This document shows, in pieces, positions 18,405 through 26,546 of a stretch of DNA of 64,000 bases. The notes beneath the pieces were generated by a model that saw nothing but the letters and a program-made list of their open reading frames with translations, was not told the origin of the DNA and ran no database searches. The first letter of the stretch is position 1, and each line of letters begins with the position of its first letter. A program made the position numbers and the translations under genes. Origin of the DNA: Nocardia vaccinii NBRC 15922 (lineage in GTDB: Bacteria; Actinomycetota; Actinomycetes; Mycobacteriales; Mycobacteriaceae); assembly GCF_001613305.1 (NCBI RefSeq), contig NZ_BDCC01000007.1:62001-126000 (forward strand), written 5' to 3'.

Positions 18405-19508
18405 ATGTTCATCAGCGATGGAGATGGCAAGGGGCCGCAGCGGCGGCAGCGCGATGATCGGCCTGGGGACCAGTGCCGTGGGCGGCCTGGGCGGCCCAGG
18501 GGTGATGCCGCCTGCAGATCGGTTCCGTCGGGTGGCAAGAGCGTGCCCTCGCTCGGCGGACCTTTCGATAATTGGGACTTGGGGCGCGAGACGGGAGGCC
18601 GGCCCGGCGTCGGCCAGGAATCTGTAGCGCCTGTTATCGGGGAGTCCGCACCATGGCCATCCGTAAACCTCGAGTGCTATTCGAGGGAGATTGTGCGAGC
18701 CATCTTCGCCGCGGTGCCGCTGGCGGCGCCGTGGACGATCGCTCAGTTCTGCGGTTGGTTCGGTGCGGCGACAGGGCTGGAGGTCCGAGTAGCGCCATGG
18801 CGCGTGGACGGTGCCGCACCACCGAAGTGCGCGGCCTTGGTGGTGGTCGGTGGTCGAGTGATCGTGCGGTTCGACGAGCGACGTTCGGACCGGCACAAGT
18901 CGCAGCAGATCATGCACGAGTTCGCGCACCTGCTCTGTGATCATCTGGGCGACAACAAATTCGCCGTCGGCACCGGCCTCTTCACGCGCGGGCTGGACTT
19001 GGCCAAGATCGGTGCGGTTGTACAGCGGCAGGCGCTGGACTCCGAGTCCGAGGTGCAGGCCGAGATCGTCGGGACGCACCTGGCGGTGATGAGTCACGAG
19101 GTGATTCGCCTCTGGCCGGCCGGGGCTTCGTGTGTTCCCGCGGCGATTGTGCGGCGGGGCGCGAAACGACGAGTGCAGGTCCTGGCACCGCTGTGGGAGG
19201 CATTGACTCAAGCGGCTCCCGCGGTCCGGCTGTGTGACGCCCTGTCGCTGCGGTCGCCGGCGGTTGCGGTGCACAGGATGCTCATCGAGATGGAGGATGC
19301 GGTGATGACGCTCGCTTCGGTGCTCATTCCCCCGGGGGACGGCAGCGTCGAGGGCTGGGTGACGTCGATTGCTGACGCCCTCGTCGGTGGTGGAGTCGAG
19401 GCCCCGGCTTCGGCATTGGGGTTCAGCCCGCAGTGGCCGAGTGACGAGCGCGTGGTCCTGGATATCGCGAGAGCCTGGATGCGCAAGGGGCGGAAGGGCG
19501 TTCGTTAA
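18405..19508 (+). CDS. ImmA/IrrE-like zinc metallopeptidase
   Basis: Up to 367 aa. The zinc motif HEFAH sits in QQIMHEFAHLLCDHLG, with a downstream Glu in SESEVQAEIVGTHLA as third ligand, the pattern of ImmA/IrrE proteases that cleave XRE-type repressors. The C-terminal part (VLAPLWEALTQAAPAV, MLIEMEDAVMTLASVL) resembles the DUF6545-type domain often linked with these proteases in actinobacteria. ATG 18405 has GGAGAGGAACGG upstream, but the first 85 residues are low complexity and a later start is possible. It converges on the EspR-like/XRE regulator pair, its most likely targets. Confidence 0.72.
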   Translation: MFISDGDGKGPQRRQRDDRPGDQCRGRPGRPRGDAACRSVPSGGKSVPSLGGPFDNWDLGRETGGRPGVGQESVAPVIGESAPWPSVNLECYSREIVRAIFAAVPLAAPWTIAQFCGWFGAATGLEVRVAPWRVDGAAPPKCAALVVVGGRVIVRFDERRSDRHKSQQIMHEFAHLLCDHLGDNKFAVGTGLFTRGLDLAKIGAVVQRQALDSESEVQAEIVGTHLAVMSHEVIRLWPAGASCVPAAIVRRGAKRRVQVLAPLWEALTQAAPAVRLCDALSLRSPAVAVHRMLIEMEDAVMTLASVLIPPGDGSVEGWVTSIADALVGGGVEAPASALGFSPQWPSDERVVLDIARAWMRKGRKGVR

Positions 19509-19540
19509 CCCGGTAGCGGCGGCTACGCTCCGGCGGAATG

Positions 19541-19960
19541 TCAGGCACTTTCCGCCGGAGCAGCCGAGATGGATTCGCCGTTCTCGATCATGGCGATCAT
19601 CGCTTCGATGGTCTCGATGTCCAAGTCGTGAACACCACGGGCAGCCAGATGCCCATCCCGGTCCCGGATCAAGATCCATAGCTGGACCAGCAGATCGAGC
19701 CGGGTGACCTCCGAACTGTCGCTCTCCGAGGAGGACAGATAAAGGCCCGGAACTCCGAACTCCGCGCAAAGCGCTGCGGCGACCTCTGGGGCGAGCGAAA
19801 GTCGTTGCCCGGCACGCGCTTCGGCGATAACGAGTGGATCGATGAACTCGTCTGTTCGCTGCGACACCGCAGTCGCTACCTCGTCGACTGACCGCTCCGG
19901 CTGATCGCGATTGTGCCCCAACTCGAACAATCTGTTGATCTTGACTTCAAGCGTCAGCAT
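19541..19960 (-). CDS. EspR-like HTH regulator
   Basis: 139 aa. The first 70 residues (KINRLFELGHNRD, VDEVATAVSQRT, EARAGQRLSLAPEVAAALCAEFGVPGLYL) follow the HTH layout of mycobacterial EspR, a nucleoid-associated regulator, in which the helix is followed by a 'gap, then A-L-A-x-F-x-V' pattern. A short acidic C-terminal helical domain may dimerise. ATG 19960 is preceded by AAAGGAG at good spacing and overlaps the end of the XRE gene by 14 bases, so the two are translationally linked. Confidence 0.68.
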   Translation of the reverse strand: MLTLEVKINRLFELGHNRDQPERSVDEVATAVSQRTDEFIDPLVIAEARAGQRLSLAPEVAAALCAEFGVPGLYLSSSESDSSEVTRLDLLVQLWILIRDRDGHLAARGVHDLDIETIEAMIAMIENGESISAAPAESA

Positions 19961-20747
19961 TCGGTCTCCTTTGGGCAATGCGCGTGGTGAACAACTCTGA
20001 AAAGCGGGTTTGGTCCTCGGCGGACAGATCGTTTTCGTGTCCGAGTAACCAGCGCAGGTATGTCAGTTCTTCCATGTCGTGCTCGTCCGGCGCGATCGGT
20101 TTGCGAGCAAGCTGAACGGCGAGCAGCGTCGCGACGAAGGGGTCGGCGACGACTCCGGCCGCTCGTCGGCCCTCGACCTGGGCCAATGTCCAGGCGCGCA
20201 GCAGGCGATCGGTGCAGCGACCGATCGTCTCCCGCACTGCCAGGAGTTCGGGATCGTCAATGTTCTGAACCTTGGCCGCCAAGGCTTGGTCGGCCTGGAT
20301 GAGGTCGAGCATGCTCTGCAGCGGCAGCAGGACTGGGAATACGTCGGTGGGAACGCGGGGCGGATCCTTAAGAACACCAGGTTGATCCGCTGGAGCTATG
20401 GTCTCGATCGGCGTCGGCGCCTGTCCGCTCTGGTACAGGCCCTTCACGGAGTCATCGGTGTATCCGTAGGCGCGATCGAGTTGTCGGTAGTTGCTGGCCC
20501 GCGGAACCGAAGCACCGGACTCGATGCGGCTCAGGCTCGGATGTGTCATCCCGGCGAGCTTGGCGGCCGCCCGCAGTGTGAGCCCTCGCTGCTCTCGGCG
20601 ATCTTTCAAGATCTGGCCGTTGCGGTGGGCTTCGTCCTCCGGAATCGCCGGCGTGCTGGCCGAGCCACCGTCACCCGGCGGCGACGATAAACCTCCGGAA
20701 GGTTGTGGTGCGTTGTCGGCAGCGTTCTGATCCCCACGCTTGTCCAT
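19947..20747 (-). CDS. XRE-family transcriptional regulator
   Basis: 266 aa. After a Gly/Ser/Pro-rich N-terminal tail, a canonical HTH_XRE reads LKDRREQRGLTLRAAAKLAGMTHPSLSRIESGA. The remainder is a helical effector or dimerisation region without known motif. The regulator heads the minus-strand pair with the EspR-like gene and is divergent from a 34-aa peptide gene and the cutinase operon, so it probably binds the AT-richer 20750-20946 region. Start ATG 20747 (MDKRGDQNAAD) is chosen because codons upstream encode implausible sequence; the ribosome site is weak. Confidence 0.8.
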   Translation of the reverse strand: MDKRGDQNAADNAPQPSGGLSSPPGDGGSASTPAIPEDEAHRNGQILKDRREQRGLTLRAAAKLAGMTHPSLSRIESGASVPRASNYRQLDRAYGYTDDSVKGLYQSGQAPTPIETIAPADQPGVLKDPPRVPTDVFPVLLPLQSMLDLIQADQALAAKVQNIDDPELLAVRETIGRCTDRLLRAWTLAQVEGRRAAGVVADPFVATLLAVQLARKPIAPDEHDMEELTYLRWLLGHENDLSAEDQTRFSELFTTRIAQRRPNADA

Positions 20748-20946
20748 CTCGCAACTGTAGCAGCCAAAGCATCCACGACCTACCCGGCCAAAGCACCAAA
20801 CTGCCGCTATAAACTTACCAATCTGGTTGTGTGTGGATAGTTTTATGGTTAGTATTCGTCTCGTCGAACGTACGCAGCCGGAGATTGCCCGGCGTCGAAC
20901 CGACAGCGGTCCGTATCCGGCACTGACACCCGAAGGGAGGGGAACC

Positions 20947-21051
20947 GTGGACCCTGCGACCATCGTCTGGCTAGGGGAAACTGTTGTGGATGCGCTGATC
21001 AGTGTCGTCCATGTCGGCGAACTCGTCCTGTCGTATATTCCGATTCCGTAA
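20947..21051 (+). CDS. 34-aa hydrophobic peptide
   Basis: GTG 20947 is preceded by a near-ideal ribosome site (GAAGGGAGGGGAACC). The peptide reads VDPATIVWLGETVVDALISV and ends VHVGELVLSYIPIP: one amphipathic or membrane-associating segment. It is the first possible gene on the plus strand of the divergent region and is followed after about 30 bases by a perfect hairpin. It could be a leader peptide, a small membrane peptide or a signal; no family is recognised. Confidence 0.45.
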   Translation: MDPATIVWLGETVVDALISVVHVGELVLSYIPIP

Positions 21052-21081
21052 CCCCCTGCGGAACTGCGACAGGTTCGGAGA

Positions 21082-21125
21082 CCGGCCCTCGTGGTGTCCT
21101 TCCCCCCACGCGCCGCGAGGGCCGG
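21082..21125 (+). terminator. Perfect 10-bp hairpin after the small peptide gene
   Basis: CCGGCCCTCG at 21082-21091 pairs with CGAGGGCCGG at 21116-21125, loop 24 bases, C-rich. No T-run follows, as is common for actinobacterial terminators. It may end the peptide transcript or act as an attenuator before the cutinase gene. Confidence 0.5.
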
Positions 21126-21308
21126 ATCTCAATTTCGCGGGTATTGACCTGCACTCTCTTTCCGAGCGTGTGCTTCATCACGTTTGATCCTCTGAAAATC
21201 CTTGGTGCCCAGTGATTTTGCCGACAAGGTGACGCTGGTGTGGGCCGGATTCTGGCAGCAGCAGCAACGAGCGAGCATCGCCTGGGCACGCCTATCCAGT
21301 GAGGACAC

Positions 21309-22610
21309 GTGTTGCCACGCTCCGCCGTCACCGACGAACTGTCTCAGCGCAACGTCGCAAAGTGTCGTCGCCGAAGGTCTCTTCGTACAGTATGGGGCGC
21401 CGCGGCCTGCACCGCGGCGGTCATGGCAGTGGCAGGAACCGCCGCGGCCGAAGAAGACGCCGTCCCCATCCCGCCCGGCCCTTGCCCGGGGCTGTACGTG
21501 CTCGGTGTTCCGGGAACTACCGAATCTAGCTCTAGCGCAGACCCTTTCGCCGATACAGGGATGCTCGGTCGGGTATACGGCCCGCTCGCGCAAGGTGTAA
21601 ATGTCCAGCACCTCACGATCCCGTATCCCGCGGCTTTCGGCGGAGCGCCGGGGACCGGACCTGGCATCGAAACCTTCGCCCAGTCAGCGACCAACGCCCA
21701 GAACCGCCTGAACGCGACCGCCGGCGAGATCGCAACACGCTGCCCTCACACCAAGATTGGCGTTGTTGGGTTTTCCCAAGGCGGAGGCGTCGCTACTGAG
21801 TTCGCACGGCAGGTCGGGGCGGGGAACGGGCCGGTAGACCCGAACCGGATTGCCGGAGTCGCCGCATTGTCGGACTGGACGAGACCACATGGCGCAGAAG
21901 CCTTTCCGGGACGTCCCGGCCAAATAGTTCCGGACCCGGCACCGAGTACCGACGGTGCCGCGACCTCTCGCATTCGCCTGGCTCCGGTTCCCGGAAGCGG
22001 TGGAATAGACCCGGACACAGCAGGATTCGGTCAGCTCGCTGGGAGAGTCGGCGAATTCTGCTCGCCCGGTGACCTCAGTTGCGATGCACCGGACCATGCC
22101 GAAGCGTTACGAACGGCCGCAGAGTTGGCCGCACGATCGGATCTGCGCGATCCGATCGCTGCGGTGCAGTCTCTCGGAGCATCCTGGGCGACAACCGCGG
22201 CCACGACGAGCACCCACGTCGTGCTCGACGACATACAGATCGACAACACCGGCCAGGTCAATTATCGCCCCGGACAAACAGTCTCTCAACGATTGGCCGA
22301 GGCTGCAGACCCACGCACGCCGGTCCCCACGACACAACAGGCACAGCAGGCATCGGACAAAATAGCCCGAGCCGGGGCAGCGATTGCCGCCGACCCGCTT
22401 CGCCAGATTCCGGCGTTGGTTGCGCAGGTCGGCTCGGCGGTCGGCGCCAATCTGGCAGCTAACGCAGACCTCCTCAACCCCGTGGTTCTGGCCCGCTACG
22501 CAGGTGTCGTGGGCACCCACACCGGATACGGCACCGACGGCGCTGCGCAACAGGCTGGAAACTGGTTCGCCGCGATCTCCCACGACATCACCCCGGGCGC
22601 ACACCGATGA
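21309..22610 (+). CDS. Secreted cutinase-family serine hydrolase
   Basis: 433 aa. A basic N-region (KCRRRRSLR) and hydrophobic core (AAACTAAVMAVAGTAAA) form a Sec-type signal peptide. The nucleophile motif is GFSQGG with Ser156, and CSPGDLSCDAPDH carries the catalytic Asp and His as in Cutinase-family esterases. About 150 residues beyond the usual cutinase core form an Ala-rich helical C-terminus. Actinobacterial cutinase-like proteins hydrolyse lipids or esters at the cell envelope. Genes of this type often accompany mycolata conjugation clusters, and one follows here 3 kb later. GTG 21309 follows GTGAGGAC. Confidence 0.85.
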   Translation: MLPRSAVTDELSQRNVAKCRRRRSLRTVWGAAACTAAVMAVAGTAAAEEDAVPIPPGPCPGLYVLGVPGTTESSSSADPFADTGMLGRVYGPLAQGVNVQHLTIPYPAAFGGAPGTGPGIETFAQSATNAQNRLNATAGEIATRCPHTKIGVVGFSQGGGVATEFARQVGAGNGPVDPNRIAGVAALSDWTRPHGAEAFPGRPGQIVPDPAPSTDGAATSRIRLAPVPGSGGIDPDTAGFGQLAGRVGEFCSPGDLSCDAPDHAEALRTAAELAARSDLRDPIAAVQSLGASWATTAATTSTHVVLDDIQIDNTGQVNYRPGQTVSQRLAEAADPRTPVPTTQQAQQASDKIARAGAAIAADPLRQIPALVAQVGSAVGANLAANADLLNPVVLARYAGVVGTHTGYGTDGAAQQAGNWFAAISHDITPGAHR

Positions 22611-22734
22611 GGGCCGTCCGCACGCTGGTGGCCCGATGCATTATCGCCTGCACACCACAGTTTGGGTCCACAGCAAAGTCACAAGCCCCACAACGACTTT
22701 CGGATACGCCGCATGGCCTGACCGGAGGTCAGCG

Positions 22735-24663
22735 ATGACCCCGACGAACAGACCGCCGACAGCACGCCCGCTTCCCGAGCTGCCGAGCACCGGGGTGATG
22801 GTGGTAAACATCATCAGCGGACCGGCGTCCCTCGCGACGTGGATCAGGGACTCCTTCCGCGCCGCGCTCAGCACACTCGACGGAGTCGCCGGGCTACGAG
22901 AATTCCAGCTCGTACGGGTCGCGAGCTCGGAACCTGCGGTGTTCGCCTCGATCACCGTGTGGAACGCGATCGAAGACTTTCGAGCATGGCGCGCCAGTCC
23001 CGCCTTCCGTGAGGCACATCCTGATCGGGCTCTCTACCAAAAGGAATTCGGCGAGCTCCTCGCGGTACAGGAGGAGTATCCGATCGACCCACGCACTGTC
23101 GGCGTCGATCCTGGTGCCGCAACCATGCGCCGACTGTCCGCCGAACATCCGGAGCTGATCCCTGCAGATGGGCAGCTGGTGTACGAGGTGCTCTGGTCGC
23201 GTAGTGCAAACCGGACGCGAACGCCGCGCAAAGCCGGGATTCTGGCGATCGCCTGTGTCGCAACGTTTATGGGCTTTCTGGACACAGCGATCGTGAACAT
23301 GACCTACAGCTCGATGGCCGCGCAGTTTCCCTCGCCGGGTTCTCAACTGACGTGGGTTATCAGCGGATACGCAGTGGCCTTCGCCGCTCTACTCACCGCC
23401 GCTGGACGATGGGCTGACACCTTCGGTCATAGGCGGGTGCTGCTGTGGGGGGTCACCGGATTCGCCGTTACGTCGCTGGTGTGTGCGCTCGCACCGACCG
23501 CCGATGTGCTGATTGCGGGAAGGATCGGACAGGGCGCAACGGCCGCGTTGGTGCTGCCCGCCGCGTTGGGCGCGTTGCTGGCGAGCGTCCCCGCGGACCG
23601 TGCCGCGAGCGCGATCGGCGCCTGGGCGGCCACCGGCGCATTGGCAGCCGCGATTGGTCCGGCGGTCGGCGCGGCACTCGTCTCATTGTCGGGATGGCGA
23701 GCAATCTTCCTGATCAACGTGCCGGTGAGCGTGGTTCTGCTCCCGCTCGGTGTGATGGTCCTGCCGCGCGCTCCTGGCCGGCGGCGCGGGCAACCTGACT
23801 TGATCGGGGTCGCGGCATTGTGCGCTGGCATCGCCGCGCTGGTGGCGGCGCTTACGCAAGGGCACGAGTGGGGAGGGATGACCAGCCTGCCCGTCATCGT
23901 GCTGATCGTTGCCGGAGTGGCGGGCTGCGGGCTTGCCTGCTCGCGCGGCCACACTCATGCGCGGCCCGCGCTGCCAGTGCGACTGTGGAGATCGGCGCCG
24001 TACGCCCTGTCGACCGTGGTCAACACCGGGTTGGGATTCGTGATGGGTGTTTTCCTTCTCGCGATTCCCGTTTTCTTGCAACAGATTTGGCGGCTGACAT
24101 TGCTACAGACCGCAGGTTGCATCGGCGTAATCGGGTTCGTCGCGATGGCCTCCGCGGGGATATGCGGGCGCGGCGCAGTCGCACGCCGGGCCGGATGGAT
24201 GTGCGCAGGCGGGATGGTAGCGGTTGCTGCGGTTTGCGCTGTCTGTGCGAGCCAAACATTCAGCACAACAAGGGATCTGCCGCTGTGGTGGCCGCTCGCT
24301 GCTGTATTGGGAGTTGGAGTCGGAGTCACCGTCACCGCGCTCTCGATCATCACGGCAGCGACCGTGCCCACGTCCGACATCAGCACCGGCCTGGGTATGG
24401 GACTGGCCAGCCGCCAAGCCGGTTCAGCGCTCGGCGTCGCGGTTCTTGCGGCCATGCTCGCCTCTGACGCCAATCATCTCGAGTACGTCGAGTCGATCCA
24501 TCGACTGTTCGCGGTGACCGCCGTGGTGGTGCTCGTCGCAGCACTCCTCGCGGTGGCCATCCGGCTCCCGACATCTTCGCAAGTCCGGCCGGCGAAACAT
24601 GATCGGCCACCCCGCGGCCCGCATCCCGTCGCACCGCCCTCGCCTGCCAGATCGGAGAAGTGA
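22735..24663 (+). CDS. MFS drug/metabolite exporter with N-terminal ABM-like domain
   Basis: 642 aa. The first 150 residues form a ferredoxin-like stress-responsive domain of the antibiotic-biosynthesis-monooxygenase (ABM) type (VMVVNIISGPAS, VAGLREFQLVRV, FASITVWNAIEDFRAWRASP). The rest is a DHA2-like major facilitator of about 14 membrane segments, with FLDTAIVNMTYSSM, the motif A region GRWADTFGHRRVLL, and SRQAGSALGVAVLAAML. It probably exports a toxic compound by proton antiport. ATG 22735 has GGAGGT at ideal spacing. It is followed three bases later by the thioesterase gene, so the two are one operon. Confidence 0.85.
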   Translation: MTPTNRPPTARPLPELPSTGVMVVNIISGPASLATWIRDSFRAALSTLDGVAGLREFQLVRVASSEPAVFASITVWNAIEDFRAWRASPAFREAHPDRALYQKEFGELLAVQEEYPIDPRTVGVDPGAATMRRLSAEHPELIPADGQLVYEVLWSRSANRTRTPRKAGILAIACVATFMGFLDTAIVNMTYSSMAAQFPSPGSQLTWVISGYAVAFAALLTAAGRWADTFGHRRVLLWGVTGFAVTSLVCALAPTADVLIAGRIGQGATAALVLPAALGALLASVPADRAASAIGAWAATGALAAAIGPAVGAALVSLSGWRAIFLINVPVSVVLLPLGVMVLPRAPGRRRGQPDLIGVAALCAGIAALVAALTQGHEWGGMTSLPVIVLIVAGVAGCGLACSRGHTHARPALPVRLWRSAPYALSTVVNTGLGFVMGVFLLAIPVFLQQIWRLTLLQTAGCIGVIGFVAMASAGICGRGAVARRAGWMCAGGMVAVAAVCAVCASQTFSTTRDLPLWWPLAAVLGVGVGVTVTALSIITAATVPTSDISTGLGMGLASRQAGSALGVAVLAAMLASDANHLEYVESIHRLFAVTAVVVLVAALLAVAIRLPTSSQVRPAKHDRPPRGPHPVAPPSPARSEK

Positions 24664-24666
24664 AGA

Positions 24667-25734
24667 GTGCCGCAACTACCCAGCAGTACAACCGATTTCG
24701 AAGCCATGCTCGATGTCCTGAACCTTGACGTGGTCGGTGACGACACCTTCGTAGGCGGACACCCGCACAAAGTCTGGCAGCGCACTTTCGGCGGCCAACT
24801 GCTCGCGCAGGCCGCCGTCGCAGCCGGGCGCACCGTCATCCCCTATCGCAAGCGGCCGCTGCATGCGCTCCACATCCAGTTCATTCGGCCCGGAGATGTT
24901 CACACGCCGATCAAGTACGTCGTCGAGCGGTTACGTGATGAGCGCACTCTCGCCGATCGGCTCGTTACCGCCCGCCAGGGCGAGGATGTCCTCGCTGTGG
25001 TGCTTGCCGGATTCCAGTCCTTTCGTCAAGGGCTTGAACACTCGGTGGTGATGCCGCCCGTGCCGCCTCCGGAAGACCTGGAGCGGGTGACCGAATCGTT
25101 TGCCGGGCGCGAAGAACGGCTGCAGATGTTCGTCAAGAGCTTGCATCCGATCGACATCCGCTACACCGATGCGACACCCTGGGAACTGCAGCGGCAAGGC
25201 CGCAAAACCGACGTTTGTCGTGCGTGGATGCGTGCCGATGGCCCGTTGCCGGACGACCCGCTCACTCATGCCGCCGTGCTGGCGTGGGCCAGTGACATGA
25301 CACCGCTGGATTCGATCATCACCACCCACGGGCTCGCATGGGGTGTGGACCGTATCGTGCCGGCAACCCTGAACCACTCCCTGTGGATCCATCGGCCGCC
25401 GCGACTGGACGACTGGACTCTCTACACGACGACATCGCCGACCGCGGCTGGTAGTCGTGCGCTGGTCACCGGGTGGTTCCATAGCCGCAGCGGGGATCAG
25501 GTCGCCAGCATCAGCCAGGAAGACGTAGTGCTGGCCTACCCCCAACGCGACAAGGTTGTGAGCGCCGCCCGCGATACTCGTGGCGGCGTCTCGGCCAGCG
25601 AACAGGACTCTCGGAAAGTTGATGCCTGGGGTATCGCGAGTCTGCGGAGGCACCTGGACGGCTTACCTGGCGCGACGATCGCCGACCGGAGTGAGAGCGA
25701 ACAGGGCGCCACCGCCACAGGCGAGAACCTGTGA
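24667..25734 (+). CDS. Acyl-CoA thioesterase II (TesB-like)
   Basis: 355 aa with two hot-dog repeats. The N-terminal repeat has RTFGGQLLAQAAVAAGRTV and HIQFIRPGD; the C-terminal repeat has AVLAWASDMTPLDSI, NHSLWIHRP and TGWFHSRSGDQVASISQEDVV, both typical of TesB. It hydrolyses acyl-CoA in the cytosol. The tail of about 60 residues after QRDKV is extra. GTG 24667 lies three bases after the exporter stop. Its stop overlaps the next small gene (GTGA at 25731), so transcription probably runs on into the conjugation cluster. Confidence 0.9.
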   Translation: MPQLPSSTTDFEAMLDVLNLDVVGDDTFVGGHPHKVWQRTFGGQLLAQAAVAAGRTVIPYRKRPLHALHIQFIRPGDVHTPIKYVVERLRDERTLADRLVTARQGEDVLAVVLAGFQSFRQGLEHSVVMPPVPPPEDLERVTESFAGREERLQMFVKSLHPIDIRYTDATPWELQRQGRKTDVCRAWMRADGPLPDDPLTHAAVLAWASDMTPLDSIITTHGLAWGVDRIVPATLNHSLWIHRPPRLDDWTLYTTTSPTAAGSRALVTGWFHSRSGDQVASISQEDVVLAYPQRDKVVSAARDTRGGVSASEQDSRKVDAWGIASLRRHLDGLPGATIADRSESEQGATATGENL

Positions 25735-25958
25735 ACCACAACATGTTCGCGGCGCTTACTGCGATGGTCGGGCCGATTGCGACGGTCACGACCGGCGTCG
25801 GGATCTACCGCCTCCACCACGGACTACTGCCTCGTCAGCACGGTGAGCATGCAAGCGGTTGCGATCCTAATTATGTTGCAGAACAAGGACTTTCAATATT
25901 CCATCCGTGGCTCCGGCCGTCTTTTGACCGTTGCGTGGACAGGCGGTGGCCGCGGTGA
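25731..25958 (+). CDS. Small hypothetical protein, 75 aa
   Basis: GTG 25731 overlaps the thioesterase stop (GTGA), and this gene's stop overlaps the next start (GTGA at 25955). Such linked overlaps on both sides support translation despite no homology. The N-terminus MFAALTAMVGPIATVTTGVG could be a membrane segment; the C-terminus is polar with two cysteines. Function unknown. Confidence 0.45.
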   Translation: MNHNMFAALTAMVGPIATVTTGVGIYRLHHGLLPRQHGEHASGCDPNYVAEQGLSIFHPWLRPSFDRCVDRRWPR

Positions 25959-26341
25959 GCAACGAACGCGCGCTACCGATCTCGGTGCAGGCCGCCCGTG
26001 TGCTCGCTTCGGCGGGAAGGGGGCTGGTGCTGGTGCTGTTGCGGGAGCAGCAAGTGGTGGGCGTGCTTCACCTGGACGTTGACAATGCCGGTGCTGCCGG
26101 TGCTGCCGCTGCGGCGGCGCAGGCTGATCAAGCGGTATTGATCATAGTCGGATCATTCAAGGTCGCCGGTCGTCTGATCCTAAAGGCGGACGAGACGCGA
26201 AAAGTGTTGGCCGCCAATGGCGTCATCGTCAGCAGCGTTGTCCATGTGACCGCCCTCAACGATGGGCGGCGGTGGATCGACCTGTCGCTGACCGGCCCTC
26301 GCGACGGCATCGTTGGTCGCTTCATGGGACGGCTCCGATGA
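25955..26341 (+). CDS. Hypothetical protein of the conjugation cluster, 128 aa
   Basis: Begins VSNERALPISVQAARVLAS at GTG 25955, overlapping the preceding stop; a GTG at 25931 is also in frame. An Ala-rich segment (NAGAAGAAAAAAQAD) separates two alpha/beta-like parts, the second with HVTALNDGRRWIDLSLTG. No known domain. Its stop overlaps the ATG of the next gene (ATGA), placing it in the same operon. Confidence 0.6.
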   Translation: MSNERALPISVQAARVLASAGRGLVLVLLREQQVVGVLHLDVDNAGAAGAAAAAAQADQAVLIIVGSFKVAGRLILKADETRKVLAANGVIVSSVVHVTALNDGRRWIDLSLTGPRDGIVGRFMGRLR

Positions 26342-26544
26342 CAGCGCAGCCTCAGGTTGTGGTCGGAGCCAAGTTCGGCGAACTCAACACGACCGCTGAG
26401 CTGCGATCGGCAGATATCGAGGAATTCATGTTCGGCCGTGTCTCTGCACGGACCTCCGGGATGCAACTCCCCAACTGCTCCACATCGTCGCAGATCGCGG
26501 CGTCAACAGCGAGGGGCGCGACCAGAACAGGGCGAGGGAAGTAG
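26338..26544 (+). CDS. Small hypothetical protein, 68 aa
   Basis: ATG 26338 overlaps the previous stop (ATGA). The protein MTAQPQVVVGAKFGELNTTA then EELRSADIEEF-like acidic sequence and a Ser/Thr/Arg-rich tail has no known family. It ends two bases before the next gene, consistent with a true operon member. Confidence 0.5.
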   Translation: MTAQPQVVVGAKFGELNTTAELRSADIEEFMFGRVSARTSGMQLPNCSTSSQIAASTARGATRTGRGK

Positions 26545-26546
26545 AC

